Source of the DNA: Roseiarcus sp963765375
GTDB taxonomy: Bacteria; Pseudomonadota; Alphaproteobacteria; Rhizobiales; Beijerinckiaceae
Assembly (NCBI GenBank): GCA_963765375.1
Contig: CAVXVZ010000007.1
Span: 124,001-188,000 of the forward strand
DNA length: 64,000 bases
Direction of reading: 5' to 3'
Shown: positions 26,643 to 36,017 of the stretch, piece by piece
Layout: each line of letters opens with the position of its first letter
Numbering within the stretch: position 1 is the first letter of the stretch
Position numbers and translations under genes: made by a program
The notes under the pieces: generated by a model
The model's input: the letters and a program-made list of their open reading frames with translations, nothing else
Database searches by the model: none
Told to the model about the DNA's origin: nothing

Positions 26643-26803
26643 ACGCTCTCAACTCCCATCTCATTGACGCGAGGCGGCGGCAAAGAATCGCCAGCGCGAA
26701 ATCTGAGGGACGCAAGCGACAATAACTCCCGCGCGGTCGCTCCGCGCATTTACTATTGAGCAAGGTTAACGCGCAAGCCGCGGCTCTGGCAATGGACAAA
26801 AAG

Positions 26804-26823
26804 AAACCGCCCGAAGGCGGCTT
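26804..26823 (-). terminator. Rho-independent terminator downstream of the mnmA-DUF1192 pair
   Basis: An 8-bp stem (aagccgcc / ggcggttt with one G.U pair, minus-strand reading) with a ttcg tetraloop is followed by ctttttg. It lies about 90 bases past the DUF1192 stop. The region between it and the RcdA start has no other gene. Confidence 0.75.
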
Positions 26824-26914
26824 CCGGCTTGTAATCACTGGGGATCCGGAACGGTCAACCAATACACGAGCAGCGCCGGCCTTGCCCGCGCAACGGCGGG
26901 CGCCGCTTGGTCCG

Positions 26915-27121
26915 TCAGATCTTGAACGCCGAGCGGGCCGCCGCGCGGGTCGCCTGACGCGCCTCAATCGCCCTTTCGAGCCGCTCAATCTCGGCGCGCA
27001 AAAGACCGATGCGCTCCATGAGCTCGGGCGCCGACAGGTCGTCGAGGTTCTGCCCGATCTCGTGCGCAACGAGCGGCTTGGGCTTGGCGCCGAACGGGGA
27101 TTCCTCGTCGAACGCGGCCAT
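26915..27121 (-). CDS. DUF1192 family small protein
   Basis: The 68-residue protein has the typical form: an acidic N-terminus (FDEESPFGAKPKPLVAHEIG) and a coiled-coil region DLSAPELMERIGLLRAEIER. DUF1192 proteins are alphaproteobacterial and of unknown function. It follows mnmA by 22 bases on the same strand, so probably one transcript. Confidence 0.85.
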   Translation of the reverse strand: MAAFDEESPFGAKPKPLVAHEIGQNLDDLSAPELMERIGLLRAEIERLERAIEARQATRAAARSAFKI

Positions 27122-27143
27122 TTCGGTCTCCCGGTCTCAAGCG

Positions 27144-28295
27144 TCAGCCGGCGATGAACCCGCCCCCGAGCACCCGCGCGTTCGTCTCGACGGAGTCGTA
27201 GAAAACGCAAGCCTGGCCCGGCGAAACGCCGCTCTCGGATTGAACGAACTCGATCTCGCCCGAAGGGCTGAGCAGAGCCGGCGCCGGTGGACGCGTTGAC
27301 CGCACCCGGGCTGCAATCGGCAGTCCGCTCACGGGCAAATCGGCAAACGCACCTTCGCCAATCCAATTGACGTCGCGCAACCGCAGCCGCGTCACGACGA
27401 GCGAGGAGCGGGGGCCGACGACGACGCGCGCGTTGACTGCGTCCAGGGCGACTACATAAAGCGCCTCCCCGGCCGCGACGCCAATGCCGCGCCGCTGGCC
27501 GATGGTGTAGTGAACGACGCCGTTGTGCCGTCCCAGCACGCGGCCGTTGACATTGACGATCTCGCCAGGAACGGAGGCGCCGGGCATCAGCCGCTCGATC
27601 ATGTCGGTGTAATGGCCCGAAGGCACGAAGCAAATGTCCTGGCTGTCGGCCTTTTCGGCGATCACCAGGCCGTATTCGCGCGCCATCTCGCGGACGCGCG
27701 CCTTCGGCATCGTCCCCAACGGAAACCGGAGGCGCGCAAGCTGCGCGCGGGTGGTGGCGAACAGGAAATAGCTCTGGTCGCGATCCGGGTCAGCTGCCCG
27801 GAAAAGCGCTCGACCCCCGCGCTCGTCGCCCCGGCTGACGACATAGTGGCCGGTCGCCAGCAGGTCGGCGCCGAGGTCGTTGGCGGCGGCGAACAGATCG
27901 GCGAATTTCATGTGCTGGTTGCAGGCGATGCACGGGACCGGGGTCTCGCCGGCGACATAGGCGCGGGCAAACGGCTCGATAACCTTCTCTCGAAAGCGCT
28001 CCTCATAATCGAGCACGTAATGGGGAATACCGAGCCGCGCGGCGACATCGCGCGCGTCGTGAATATCCTGCCCGGCGCAACAGGCGCCCTTGCGATGCGT
28101 CGCTTCGCCGTGGTCATAGAGCTGCATCGTCACGCCGATGACGTCATAGCCCTCGGCCGCAAGCATCGCCGCGGTGACTGACGAGTCGACCCCGCCCGAC
28201 ATCGCCACCACGACGCGGGTTTCCGCAGGCGCCTTGCGCAGGCCCAGGCTATTGAGCGCGGCGCATGGGGGCGGCGCGAGGTTCGGTGCAAGCAT
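27144..28295 (-). CDS. mnmA: tRNA-specific 2-thiouridylase MnmA
   Basis: The 383-residue protein contains the PP-loop MSGGVDSSVTAAML near residue 32, the catalytic cysteines in CIACNQHMKF and DSQDICFVPSG, and the C-terminal FVQSESGVSPGQACVFY. It sulfurates U34 of tRNA-Lys, Glu and Gln using a persulfide carried by a sulfur relay. It forms a two-gene operon with DUF1192. An extended N-terminus of about 25 residues before the PP-loop is usual in alphaproteobacteria. Confidence 0.96.
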   Translation of the reverse strand: MLAPNLAPPPCAALNSLGLRKAPAETRVVVAMSGGVDSSVTAAMLAAEGYDVIGVTMQLYDHGEATHRKGACCAGQDIHDARDVAARLGIPHYVLDYEERFREKVIEPFARAYVAGETPVPCIACNQHMKFADLFAAANDLGADLLATGHYVVSRGDERGGRALFRAADPDRDQSYFLFATTRAQLARLRFPLGTMPKARVREMAREYGLVIAEKADSQDICFVPSGHYTDMIERLMPGASVPGEIVNVNGRVLGRHNGVVHYTIGQRRGIGVAAGEALYVVALDAVNARVVVGPRSSLVVTRLRLRDVNWIGEGAFADLPVSGLPIAARVRSTRPPAPALLSPSGEIEFVQSESGVSPGQACVFYDSVETNARVLGGGFIAG

Positions 28296-28527
28296 GACAA
28301 TCTTACCCGGCCGAAATGCCGGACAACAGGTTATCTTGGGCTTCTCGCCCGATCACGCAAGCCCATAGCCCAATTTAGCCGCCGCCGCCATAGCGCGTCG
28401 TCATCGGCGGCGAAGCTCCAATTGCGTCCAGGTCAACCCAAATTCCTCCCCGGCCGGGCCAATAATGCCTCGGGGCCATCCAACCCCGGAGTTGACGATA
28501 TCCGGGCCTGAAGGTCGCGTTGCGGGC

Positions 28528-28947
28528 CTACCCGGGGTCGCCTTTTTTCCGGGCCATGCGGGCCTCGATGACCACGAACGCCTGTGCGAAGCCCCTCTCG
28601 TCGGTGATGGTCAGATGGATGAACGGTTCGGCTCCAGGGGGCAGAATTGCTCGCAGCCGCTCGGCGGCGCCGCCGGTAAGGCGCATCGTCGGTTGCCCTG
28701 AGGGAAGATTGACCACCCCCATGTCGCGCCAGAATACTCCCCGCCTGAGGCCCGTGCCCAGCGCCTTCGCGCACGCCTCCTTGGCGGCGAATCGTTTGGC
28801 GTAGGAGGCGGCCCGTGCAGCCCGCCGGTCGGAGCGGCGCTGCTCGGTCTCGGTAAAGCAACGCTCGATGAAGCGGTCGCCGAAGCGCGCCAGGGTCTTC
28901 TCGACGCGCTCGATGTCGCAGAGGTCGCTGCCGATGCCGACGATCAC
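28528..28947 (-). CDS. acpS: holo-[acyl-carrier-protein] synthase
   Basis: A GTG start at 28947 gives a 139-residue protein VIVGIGSDLCDIERVEKTLA with the metal-binding Asp, and FAAKEACAKALGTGLRRGVF with the catalytic Glu/Lys. It attaches phosphopantetheine to ACP. The GTG overlaps the pdxJ stop (GTGA at 28944-28947), so the pair is coupled. In many alphaproteobacteria lepB, rnc and era follow acpS; here they do not, and the next gene is mnmA on the same strand after 232 bases. Confidence 0.94.
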   Translation of the reverse strand: MIVGIGSDLCDIERVEKTLARFGDRFIERCFTETEQRRSDRRAARAASYAKRFAAKEACAKALGTGLRRGVFWRDMGVVNLPSGQPTMRLTGGAAERLRAILPPGAEPFIHLTITDERGFAQAFVVIEARMARKKGDPG

Positions 28948-29702
28948 CGCCGGCGCTCCGCCGCCGCCCGTCCCTCCGCCATCGCCACGCGCATCGCCTT
29001 CACGGCTTCGGCGAGCCCGACAAAGATCGCCTCGCCGATGAGGAAATGGCCGATGTTGAGCTCGACGATCTGCGGCACGGCGGCAATGACGCGGGCAGTC
29101 TCGTAGTCGAGGCCGTGGCCGGCATGGCATTCGAGTCCAAGCGCCGCGGTCTCCGCGGCGGCAACCCTGATACGACCGAATTCGTAATCGGTTTTGGCTG
29201 CATCGTCCCGCTGCCGCGCGTCGCACCACGCCCCGGTATGCAGCTCGACGACCGGGCTTCCGAGCTCGGCGCTGGCCTTCAGCGCCTCCGGCGACGGCTC
29301 GATGAACATCGAGACCCGGATTCCCGCCCTCGTCAGTTCGGCGACGTAGGGCCTCAACGCCTTAAACCCGCCGACCACGTCGAGGCCGCCCTCGGTGGTG
29401 CGCTCGGTCCGCTTTTCCGGAACGATGCAACAGGCATGCGGACGGATGCGCAATGCAATGTCAAGCATCGCTTCGGTCGCGGCCATTTCAAAATTTAACG
29501 GCTTCTCGATCGACGCCTTGAGCCGCCGCATGTCGTCGTCGTGAATGTGGCGGCGATCCTCGCGGAGATGCGCGGTGATGCCGTCAGCGCCAGCTTCGAT
29601 CGCAAGAAGCGCCGCGCGGACCGGATCGGGGACGGCGCCGCCTCGGGCGTTGCGGACGGTCGCGACATGGTCGACGTTGACGCCAAGCCGCAGCGCTGTC
29701 AT
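28944..29702 (-). CDS. pdxJ: pyridoxine 5'-phosphate synthase
   Basis: The 252-residue protein begins MTALRLGVNVDHVATVRNAR, with later ADGITAHLREDRRHI and HAGHGLDYETARVIAAVPQI, the signature of PdxJ, which condenses 3-amino-2-oxopropyl phosphate with deoxyxylulose 5-phosphate in vitamin B6 synthesis. It sits between the pyrE remnant and acpS in the usual alphaproteobacterial order. Confidence 0.96.
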   Translation of the reverse strand: MTALRLGVNVDHVATVRNARGGAVPDPVRAALLAIEAGADGITAHLREDRRHIHDDDMRRLKASIEKPLNFEMAATEAMLDIALRIRPHACCIVPEKRTERTTEGGLDVVGGFKALRPYVAELTRAGIRVSMFIEPSPEALKASAELGSPVVELHTGAWCDARQRDDAAKTDYEFGRIRVAAAETAALGLECHAGHGLDYETARVIAAVPQIVELNIGHFLIGEAIFVGLAEAVKAMRVAMAEGRAAAERRR

Positions 29703-29739
29703 CGGGTCGCTCCCCGTTCGGGTAGGAATTCGCCGGCGA

Positions 29740-29985
29740 TCAGGCCGCTCCGACGCTCACGCGGCTCCCCGGCTCGACAGGTGGAAGCGTCGCAAGCTCG
29801 GGCGGCCGCGCGGCGGGGGCGAGGCGGCGACGCCGAACGGTCGGAAGGCTTCGCAACACGAACATCTTCTCCCGAAATGCCGGCGAGCGCAGCTCAGACG
29901 ATAGGATGAAATGGCCGGTGCGCAGGGCGCCAGCGGCATGAAACTCGTCAAGCGCCTGATCCACGGCTAAGCTCGGGCTCGTCAT
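29740..29985 (-). pseudogene. pyrE: pyrE (orotate phosphoribosyltransferase) with large internal deletion
   Basis: Only the two ends survive. The N-terminal 40 residues (MTSPSLAVDQALDEFHAAGA, then LRTGHFILSSELRSPAFREK) match PyrE; the last 20 (PPELATLPPVEPGSRVSVG) match its C-terminus. Roughly 110 residues between them, including the PRPP-binding motif, are missing and the junction (about 29800-29860) is out of frame for part of the way. Total coding length is 81 residues against about 190. It cannot be an active transferase. It is in the normal place beside pdxJ. A functional pyrE must lie elsewhere or the strain relies on salvage, unless the gap is an assembly error. Confidence 0.7.
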
Positions 29986-30065
29986 GTCCCCTCTTAGCAG
30001 GCCGCCGATTGCCGCGCCAAGTGAACGCGGCTTTTGGGCCGCGCCGATCCGCGAGGCTCCGACCG

Positions 30066-30488
30066 ATGCCGGCAACCCCAGTCACACCCTTCGAAACCAA
30101 GACCCTGAGCGCCGCGCCGGACGCGACAGCGCCGGACGGAAGCTCCGTGCGCCTGCTTTTAAGCCTTAGCGGCGGCAGCATGGCGCATTTCGAATTGCCC
30201 GCCGGGGCCGTTTCGCACGCTGTCACCCATCGAACTGTCGAGGAAATCTGGCTAATCGTCAGCGGGCAAGGCAGCATCTGGCGTCGGCAGGACGGCTTGG
30301 AACGGATCGAGCCGCTGGGCCCAGGCGCGTCGCTCACCATCCCGCTCGGAACGGCGTTTCAGTTTCGCGCCGAAACCGACGCGCCGCTCACGTTCGTGGC
30401 GATCACCATGCCTCCTTGGCCCGGCGTGGGCGAGGCCACGCCCGTCTCCGGCCCGTGGGCGCCGACGGTCGCGGCCAACCCCTCCTGA
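30066..30488 (+). CDS. cupin-domain protein
   Basis: The 140-residue protein starts MPATPVTPFETKTLS and has a cupin barrel with HTVEEIWLIV-like HRTVEEIWLIVSGQGSIWRR and LTIPLGTAFQFRAETDAPL. The metal-binding cluster is partly preserved (one His and Glu visible). It could be an isomerase or dioxygenase-like sugar or aromatic metabolism protein; I cannot say which. Upstream on the other strand is the pyrE remnant and about 50 bases downstream is the tRNA gene. Confidence 0.75.
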   Translation: MPATPVTPFETKTLSAAPDATAPDGSSVRLLLSLSGGSMAHFELPAGAVSHAVTHRTVEEIWLIVSGQGSIWRRQDGLERIEPLGPGASLTIPLGTAFQFRAETDAPLTFVAITMPPWPGVGEATPVSGPWAPTVAANPS

Positions 30489-30541
30489 AGGGCGCTCTTG
30501 CGCCAACGCTGCCTCGCTGCTAGCCCATTGACGCGCGCGCC

Positions 30542-30617
30542 GCCGGTTTAGCTCAGCTGGTAGAGCAACGGTTTTGTAAACCGTGGGTCGGGGGTTCGAG
30601 TCCCTCAACCGGCACCA
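30542..30617 (+). tRNA. tRNA-Thr (anticodon TGT)
   Basis: 76 nt including CCA fold into a complete cloverleaf: acceptor gccggtt/aaccggc, D-arm gctcagctggtagagc, anticodon loop tttgtaa with TGT at positions 34-36, and TC arm ggggttcgagtcccc. The 3' CCA is encoded. The transposase remnant and the sugar island start right downstream, the typical position for a tRNA-associated insertion. Confidence 0.97.
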
Positions 30618-30755
30618 ATAATATCAATGGCTTAGGCGCGCGGTGTCGCGGCGTCTACCCGGATCAACGCCGTGGTGTCCAGTTTGGTGTCTATGCGCCA
30701 GCCTCCGCGCAGGATCGGGCGCCGGCCTACCGGCCTCGGGTTTCTCGACGGAGGG

Positions 30756-31150
30756 ATCAGGATGCCTGAAGACCAAGCGTGCGCCATCCCGCAAGATCGC
30801 GCGATCCATCCACGAAGCTGCTTGCGAGAAGGCGCGCGCCATCGCAAGGACCGAGACCTACGCTGTCTCGCGTCGTGAACGAAAGAGGGTCGAGATGCTC
30901 TTCGCGCATCTGAAGCGCATCCTGAAGCTCGACCAATTTCGGCTTCGCGGCCCGAGCGAAGCCAAGGAGCGATTTTATTGGCCGCCGCCCAAAATCTGCG
31001 GAAAACTGGCGAAGCTTATCCCCCTTCCCGCCCCGGTCTTCGCCACAGGAGGCGGAGCGGCCCAGATTTGCCTCGCTGACAGCCGTCGCTACACGCATCG
31101 CCGCCCCCCAAAACAGAGGGCTTTTTCAACGAAATCCCCCGTGACCGGTC
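30756..31150 (+). pseudogene. degenerate transposase C-terminal fragment (IS1182/IS5-like)
   Basis: The open part reads YAVSRRERKRVEMLFAHLKR and ILKLDQFRLRGPSEAKE, the C-terminal end of a DDE transposase with the final Glu in EMLF. Two frameshifts follow within 60 codons (the expected LAATAQNLRKLAKLIPMPAP is split over frames), and no N-terminal domain is found. Between the tRNA (30617) and 30756, and from 31150 to 31201, I see nothing but short unrelated sequence. Marks the left boundary of the sugar island. Confidence 0.7.
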
Positions 31151-31201
31151 CGTCGGAAGCGGGCGCTTGTCTGCGTCGGCGCGCTTCTGATCGCCCGGAC
31201 A

Positions 31202-32717
31202 CTATTCAGAGACTTCATTGTCCGCGCAAAGTTCGGCCATAAGGTCGCGAATGCGCGGATAGAGGCTGCGAAACGCGACGTAGCGCCGTTGATAGAGCGC
31301 TGCATGGTTGCGGTCCGGCTGAATCGTGAACGCGGTCGGGTTCCATGTTTTGATCAACGACCTCGAGACGCCGCCGATTGCGAGCCTCGCCAGGAAGGCG
31401 TCGCCATAGGACGCGCCAATGGTAACCCTGCATACGGACTGGCTAAGGCCGGAAATGTCTGAAGTCGCTTGAACCCAGGACCGATTTTGAAGGCCTCCTC
31501 CTACCGAGACAATCGCCTCGATGGGCGCGCCTGCTTCAGCGTAGGTTTCAAAGATGTGGTTGGTTGCATAGGCGATCCCTTCAAGCAGGGCGCGATAGAG
31601 GTCGGCGCGCGTGTGCGCCAGAGTCGAGTCCGACAACCGCGCCTCTCGCGCGCGGGTCGTGAATCGGCGTGCGCTCGCCGGAAAAATACGGAAGGAAGAC
31701 GAGGCCCCTGGCGCCCGCCCGAGACGCTTCGCTTTCCCTCGCGAGCGCGGACATCGCCTCCTCGGGACTGAGGTCGCGAGCGAGCTGATCAGCAAACCAA
31801 TGTGTGAGGGCCCCGCTGGTCGCGAGGCCCGCCATGCAGGCGTGCTGACCCGGAAAAAGCCACGGCGCGTGCCAAAGACGCCGATCCGCCACTCGCTCAG
31901 TGGAGACCCGGATCGTGAATATCGTAGAGCCGTACATCAGCATCGCCTCGGCGTCGTCCAGGGCGCCGACGCTGACCGCTTCGGCGGCCGCATCGATCGT
32001 CCCCACGATGACGGGGGTCCCCGGCGCAAGACCGCTCTCCTCAGCGGCCCGGCGGGTGACGGCGCCTGCGATCTCGGTTGTCCATGCGATGTCTGGCAGC
32101 CGCTCCAGGTCCGTGACCCCTGGAGCGATAGCATCGCTCCAGGCACGCCGATCGTAGTCGTAGAGCGGGGCCACGTTCGAGGCGCAGTAATGGTCGGTGA
32201 CGAACCTTCCCGTGAGCCGGTGGACAAGGAAAGAGGTCGCGTTGAGAAATTTCCGCGACTTCGCATAAACGTCGGGGCGGTTGCGCTTGAGCCACAGGAT
32301 CTTGGGCCCGACCGCTTGGGAAGTCAGTGCGTTTCCACACCGTGCGAAGATCGTGTCGGGGCCGATGAGGGTCGTAAGATCCTCGATCTCGCGCGCTGCG
32401 CGCGTGTCGACGCCGTAGAGCACCGCGTTCATCAGCGGCGCGCCGTCAGCATCGACCGGCAGCATGCAGGGGCCGATGGCGCTCAAGCCGACGGCTTTGA
32501 TTTCGGAGGGGGCGAGGTTGCTGTCCGCAAGCAGCTTGCCGCTCAGCCAGACGACGTCTGCCCACCAGTCTTGCTCAGGACGATGCTCGGCCCAACCCGC
32601 TCGCGGGACGATCAATTCATGCCGGCGCGCGGCGCTTGCCAGGATTCGCCCCTCGTCATCGACCAGCGCGGCCTTCGACTCGTAGGTTCCGACGTCGATC
32701 CCGAGTGTCGCGCTCAT
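31202..32717 (-). pseudogene. FGGY-family carbohydrate kinase (xylulokinase-like), frameshifted
   Basis: The protein starts MSATLGIDVGTYESKAALVD with the phosphate-1 motif and continues through AVGLSAIGPCMLPVDADG and TPVIVGTIDAAAEAVSVGAL to GERTPIHDPRARGAVVGL. There the frame changes; the continuation TLAHTRADLYRALLEGIAYA and GGGLQNRSWVQATSDISGLS (the adenosine-binding motif) lies in the next frame, ending at 31202. One extra base at about 31624 explains the break. It is the last gene of the minus-strand sugar operon; its start overlaps the M42 peptidase stop by four bases. FGGY enzymes phosphorylate ketoses and polyols. Confidence 0.82.
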
Positions 32718-33838
32718 GATGGGTAGTCGTCGCGATCGAGGCTGAAACCAGCCTCGATGCGCAATATCCCACCAACCACCAGCGCGCACAGACCTTCGAG
32801 GTCTGCGAGATCGCAGACCTCGCGAGCCGAGTGCGTGTAACGGCAGGGAAAGCCGAGGTCGATCGCGGCGACGCCGTCGTGAACGAGCTGCACGTACGAG
32901 GAGTTGGTGAGAACGCCAACCTGGGCGCTCCGCTGGAGCTGGATGCGCTCCTCGCGCGCTGCTCTCTCGAAAAGCGAGACGAGCGCAGGGTGTGGCAAGG
33001 TTCCGTTCAGCGTGCCGCGTCCATGGAAGCTGTAGAGGCTCATCCCCGGCCCTGCGCCGAGTGCGAGATCGCCCCGGGCTTGCATGTCCGGCGTGTCGGC
33101 GGCGAGCATGAGGTCGAGCTGAATCGCGATTTCGGGCTTGAGCCGCTGCGCAGCGACGAGCGCGCCGCGAAGATTGAATTCCTCCTGGGACGAGAAGACA
33201 AAATGAACGGTTGGGCGGCGAGCTTGCGGCGCAATGAGCCGCGCCGCCTCCACAACGACGGCGCAACCCGCGCGATCGTCGATCGAAGTCCCTGCGAGTC
33301 TCTCGCCCGCCAGGCGGATTGCCTCGGGCGCGTAGACGACCGGCGAGCCGATGTCGATTCCCGCCGCGCGCGCCTCGCCGGCGCTGGAGAAACCTGCGTC
33401 CACCACGATCTCCTGGTACGGGACGACGCGATACTTTTCCTCCGGCGCCGTCGCGTGGTGACTTTTGTTGGCGATAACGGCTGGGACGTCACGTCCCTCG
33501 CCAACGCAGATAAGGAGTTGTTGCGCGGCGAGCGCCCGTTCCGGCACGCCGCCGAGGCGCTCAAGTCGGATGAGTCCGCCCGGCTCAATCCTGCGGACAA
33601 CGAAGCCAAGCTGGTCCATGTGGGCGAACAGCATGACGCTCGGTCGGCCTGGGTCGCCTTCGGCTGTGGCAATCAGATTGCCCGGTCGATCCGTCGTGGT
33701 CGCAAGGCCAAGGCCACGCATCTCCGCGCTCAGGCGCCGGCGCACACGACCCTCATATCCGCTGAGGCCCGGGATCAGCATGAGCTCCATGACCAGCGCC
33801 CGCAGGCGCTCGAGCGACGGTTCGCCTGCGGGTCCCAT
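32714..33838 (-). CDS. M42 family aminopeptidase-like metalloprotein
   Basis: The 374-residue protein has the M42 (FrvX/endoglucanase-M) metal ligands: FAHMDQLGF, TSIDDRAGCA, FSSQEEFNLRG and CRYTHSAREV. Members are annotated as endoglucanase or aminopeptidase, and several occur in sugar PTS/ABC operons (FrvX) where the true substrate is unknown. It is translationally coupled to the FGGY kinase and 42 bases from the permease. A role in deacylation or deglycosylation of an incoming compound is possible (inference). Confidence 0.85.
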   Translation of the reverse strand: MGPAGEPSLERLRALVMELMLIPGLSGYEGRVRRRLSAEMRGLGLATTTDRPGNLIATAEGDPGRPSVMLFAHMDQLGFVVRRIEPGGLIRLERLGGVPERALAAQQLLICVGEGRDVPAVIANKSHHATAPEEKYRVVPYQEIVVDAGFSSAGEARAAGIDIGSPVVYAPEAIRLAGERLAGTSIDDRAGCAVVVEAARLIAPQARRPTVHFVFSSQEEFNLRGALVAAQRLKPEIAIQLDLMLAADTPDMQARGDLALGAGPGMSLYSFHGRGTLNGTLPHPALVSLFERAAREERIQLQRSAQVGVLTNSSYVQLVHDGVAAIDLGFPCRYTHSAREVCDLADLEGLCALVVGGILRIEAGFSLDRDDYPS

Positions 33839-33880
33839 CGCTCAGCCCTTCCGCGCGGCGCGGACGAGACGCATGACTGC

Positions 33881-34822
33881 CTACTTTCCAGCCCCGGAGG
33901 TCAGTCCCATGACAATATAGCGTTCAAGGAAAATGCCGATGAGAAGCAGGGGGGTGATCGCCGCCGTCGCGAGCGCGGCGATTGTCCACCAGTTGATGCC
34001 TTGGGAGCCGGTCTGGCTCGCGACCATCACAGGCAGCGTCTGCGCGTCGAAGCCTGTGAGCAGCGAAGCGAAGAAATACTCGTTCCAGCACAAAACGAGC
34101 GAGAGAATGAAGGCCGCCACGATGCCCGGCAACGCCATCGGCAGAACGATGCGGAAAAAGGCGCCCCAGATCGTGCAACCGTCGACGAGGGCCGCGTGCT
34201 CCATTTCCTGCGGAATCGTGTCGAACTGGTCGCGCATCACCCAGATGACAATCGGCAGAACCATGAGGCCATAGACGAGGATGAGTCCTATTCGGGTGTC
34301 GAGCAGCGCGAGCTCCTTATAGAGAACCAGGAACGGCAGCGCGAGAACGACCGGCGGAAGGATAAGCTGCGAGACGAAGAAGAACGAGATGTCCTTGTTG
34401 CGCCATGGGCCGAACTTGTAGTCGAATCGACTCAAACCATAGGCGGCGAGAGAGCCGATGACGATTGCAAAGGCCGAGGCGCCGACCGAGCAGATCACGC
34501 TATTGACGAATTTCTTCAAGAATTCTTCGCGAACGTCGGAGGTTGCGAAGATCGTGTCCGGCGAAAGACCGAGCGATTGCCAGCCCTTCCAGCGGGGCGC
34601 GAAATCGACCCAAGGGATCAGATGGCCCTGCGTCACGTCCCGACCGAGCTTCATCGAGGTGGAGAGGGTCCAATAGAGCGGAAAGAGCGCGATAAAGGTC
34701 CACGCGATGAGAAGGGTGTAGACGAGAGCCTTCCCGCCGAATTGGGCGATCCACGACCCGAGCGAACCCGCCTGGACCTCTTGCTCTTCGACCGCCGTCT
34801 CCGCGCCGATTGCGGTGGTCAC
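33881..34822 (-). CDS. ABC sugar transporter inner-membrane permease (MalG/UgpE type)
   Basis: The 313-residue protein has six or seven membrane segments and the EAA loop EHAALVDGCTIWGAFFRIVL (E--A-DG---------P family motif) near residue 220. N-terminal LIAWTFIALFPLYWTLSTSM is typical of CUT1-family MalG partners. It pairs with the MalF-type gene directly upstream on the same strand (46 bases). Substrate is not deducible. Confidence 0.9.
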   Translation of the reverse strand: MTTAIGAETAVEEQEVQAGSLGSWIAQFGGKALVYTLLIAWTFIALFPLYWTLSTSMKLGRDVTQGHLIPWVDFAPRWKGWQSLGLSPDTIFATSDVREEFLKKFVNSVICSVGASAFAIVIGSLAAYGLSRFDYKFGPWRNKDISFFFVSQLILPPVVLALPFLVLYKELALLDTRIGLILVYGLMVLPIVIWVMRDQFDTIPQEMEHAALVDGCTIWGAFFRIVLPMALPGIVAAFILSLVLCWNEYFFASLLTGFDAQTLPVMVASQTGSQGINWWTIAALATAAITPLLLIGIFLERYIVMGLTSGAGK

Positions 34823-34867
34823 CGATCTCTCTCCCTGACTGGTGGTCGGCCGCGCATCCTCGCGTCC

Positions 34868-35965
34868 TCAAGTCATTTTCTGCATGTAGCGGCTGCTCGC
34901 CCGCAAGAGGAGGGTGATGAACACGATGATGATGATGAGATAGACCTCGGCCACCATCGTCGCGTAGCCGACGTTCGAGCGGTCTCGATATTCGCGATAG
35001 ACGAAGCTCGAAATGGTGTCGGTCGCGCCTCCCGGACCGCCGGCAGTCACATTGATCACGATGTCCGCGAGCTTCAGCTCAAAAATCGTTCGCAGGATGA
35101 TCGCCGTCAGGCTGACCGGCAGCATCAATGGAAAAGTGATTTCCCAGAATGTCTGCCAGGGACTTGCGCCGTCGACCTTGGCGGCCTCTTTGATGTCCGC
35201 CGGCAGGGCTTGAAGACCGGCGAGGAGGAGGATAACCATGAAAGGGATCCAGACCCAAGCATCCATGGCGATGATGGTCGTGCGGGCGATCCATGGATCG
35301 GTGAAGAAGGCAGGATTCTCCCAGCCGAGCCAACGAGCAAAATTCGCCAGGGGCCCAAAGCGGGTCTCCATCAGCGACTTGCCGATCATCCAACTCACCG
35401 CGACCGGGCTCAGCATGAACGGCAGGAGAAAGGCGACCCGGAAGAATTTACGAGCCCGGATGTCGGCGTTGAGGAGGAGCGCGAGGCCAAAAGCGATCGC
35501 GTACTGGACGATCACCGTGGAGACGTAGAAGACCATGTTGCCCAGCGCGTTCCAGAAGTAGGCGTCGCCCCATAGCGTGCGCAGGTTGTCGAGGCCATTG
35601 AAATGATGGCCCGATTGCGCGTTGAGGTTCCAGTCAGTGAAGGCGACGTAGAGCCCGAACAAGGTCGGGAAAATGACCATGGCGGTGGTGAACAGCAGAG
35701 CGGGAAGCACGAATAGTCTTTGCTTGCCCATTTCCCCATGCCGGAGCACTTCGCTGACGGCCAGTGCCACGCTCCAAAGAAGAAACGCATAGAGCGCCGG
35801 TCGCCAGTTGGCGAAACCGACCGAACTATAGCCGAATACCGAGAGAGCCTGCAGCGCGACGACCGCAATCAGAAAGGCGGAAGCCAGCCTGATAATCCAC
35901 TTCCCCAAAAGCGGGCGCCAGGGAGAGTTTTCCTCGTTGGCGGCTTCAAATTCTCCGCTGGTCAC
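34868..35965 (-). CDS. ABC sugar transporter inner-membrane permease (MalF/UgpA type)
   Basis: The protein has a long N-terminal cytoplasmic and periplasmic part and six or more membrane helices; the EAA loop EAAKVDGASPWQTFWEITFP and MVILLLAGLQALPADIK are CUT1 features. A GTG at 35965 (VTSGEFEAANEENS) is preferred over 36025, because the longer version would lie inside the strong hairpin between this gene and the binding-protein gene. Forms the importer with the MalG-type gene, binding protein and ATPase of the same operon. Confidence 0.88.
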   Translation of the reverse strand: MTSGEFEAANEENSPWRPLLGKWIIRLASAFLIAVVALQALSVFGYSSVGFANWRPALYAFLLWSVALAVSEVLRHGEMGKQRLFVLPALLFTTAMVIFPTLFGLYVAFTDWNLNAQSGHHFNGLDNLRTLWGDAYFWNALGNMVFYVSTVIVQYAIAFGLALLLNADIRARKFFRVAFLLPFMLSPVAVSWMIGKSLMETRFGPLANFARWLGWENPAFFTDPWIARTTIIAMDAWVWIPFMVILLLAGLQALPADIKEAAKVDGASPWQTFWEITFPLMLPVSLTAIILRTIFELKLADIVINVTAGGPGGATDTISSFVYREYRDRSNVGYATMVAEVYLIIIIVFITLLLRASSRYMQKMT

Positions 35966-36017
35966 GACGCGTGATCCGTTCCGAGGTCCACAATCGGTTG
36001 CGGCGTCGCCGCGGAGG

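Noticed and set aside
26611..27633. 340-residue frame on the minus strand between mnmA and rcdA
   Set aside because: It overlaps mnmA and DUF1192 in another frame and passes through a terminator.
32831..35575. 914-residue frame on the plus strand
   Set aside because: It is antisense to the M42 peptidase and both permeases, which are clearly real; composition is low-complexity Arg/Asp/Glu.
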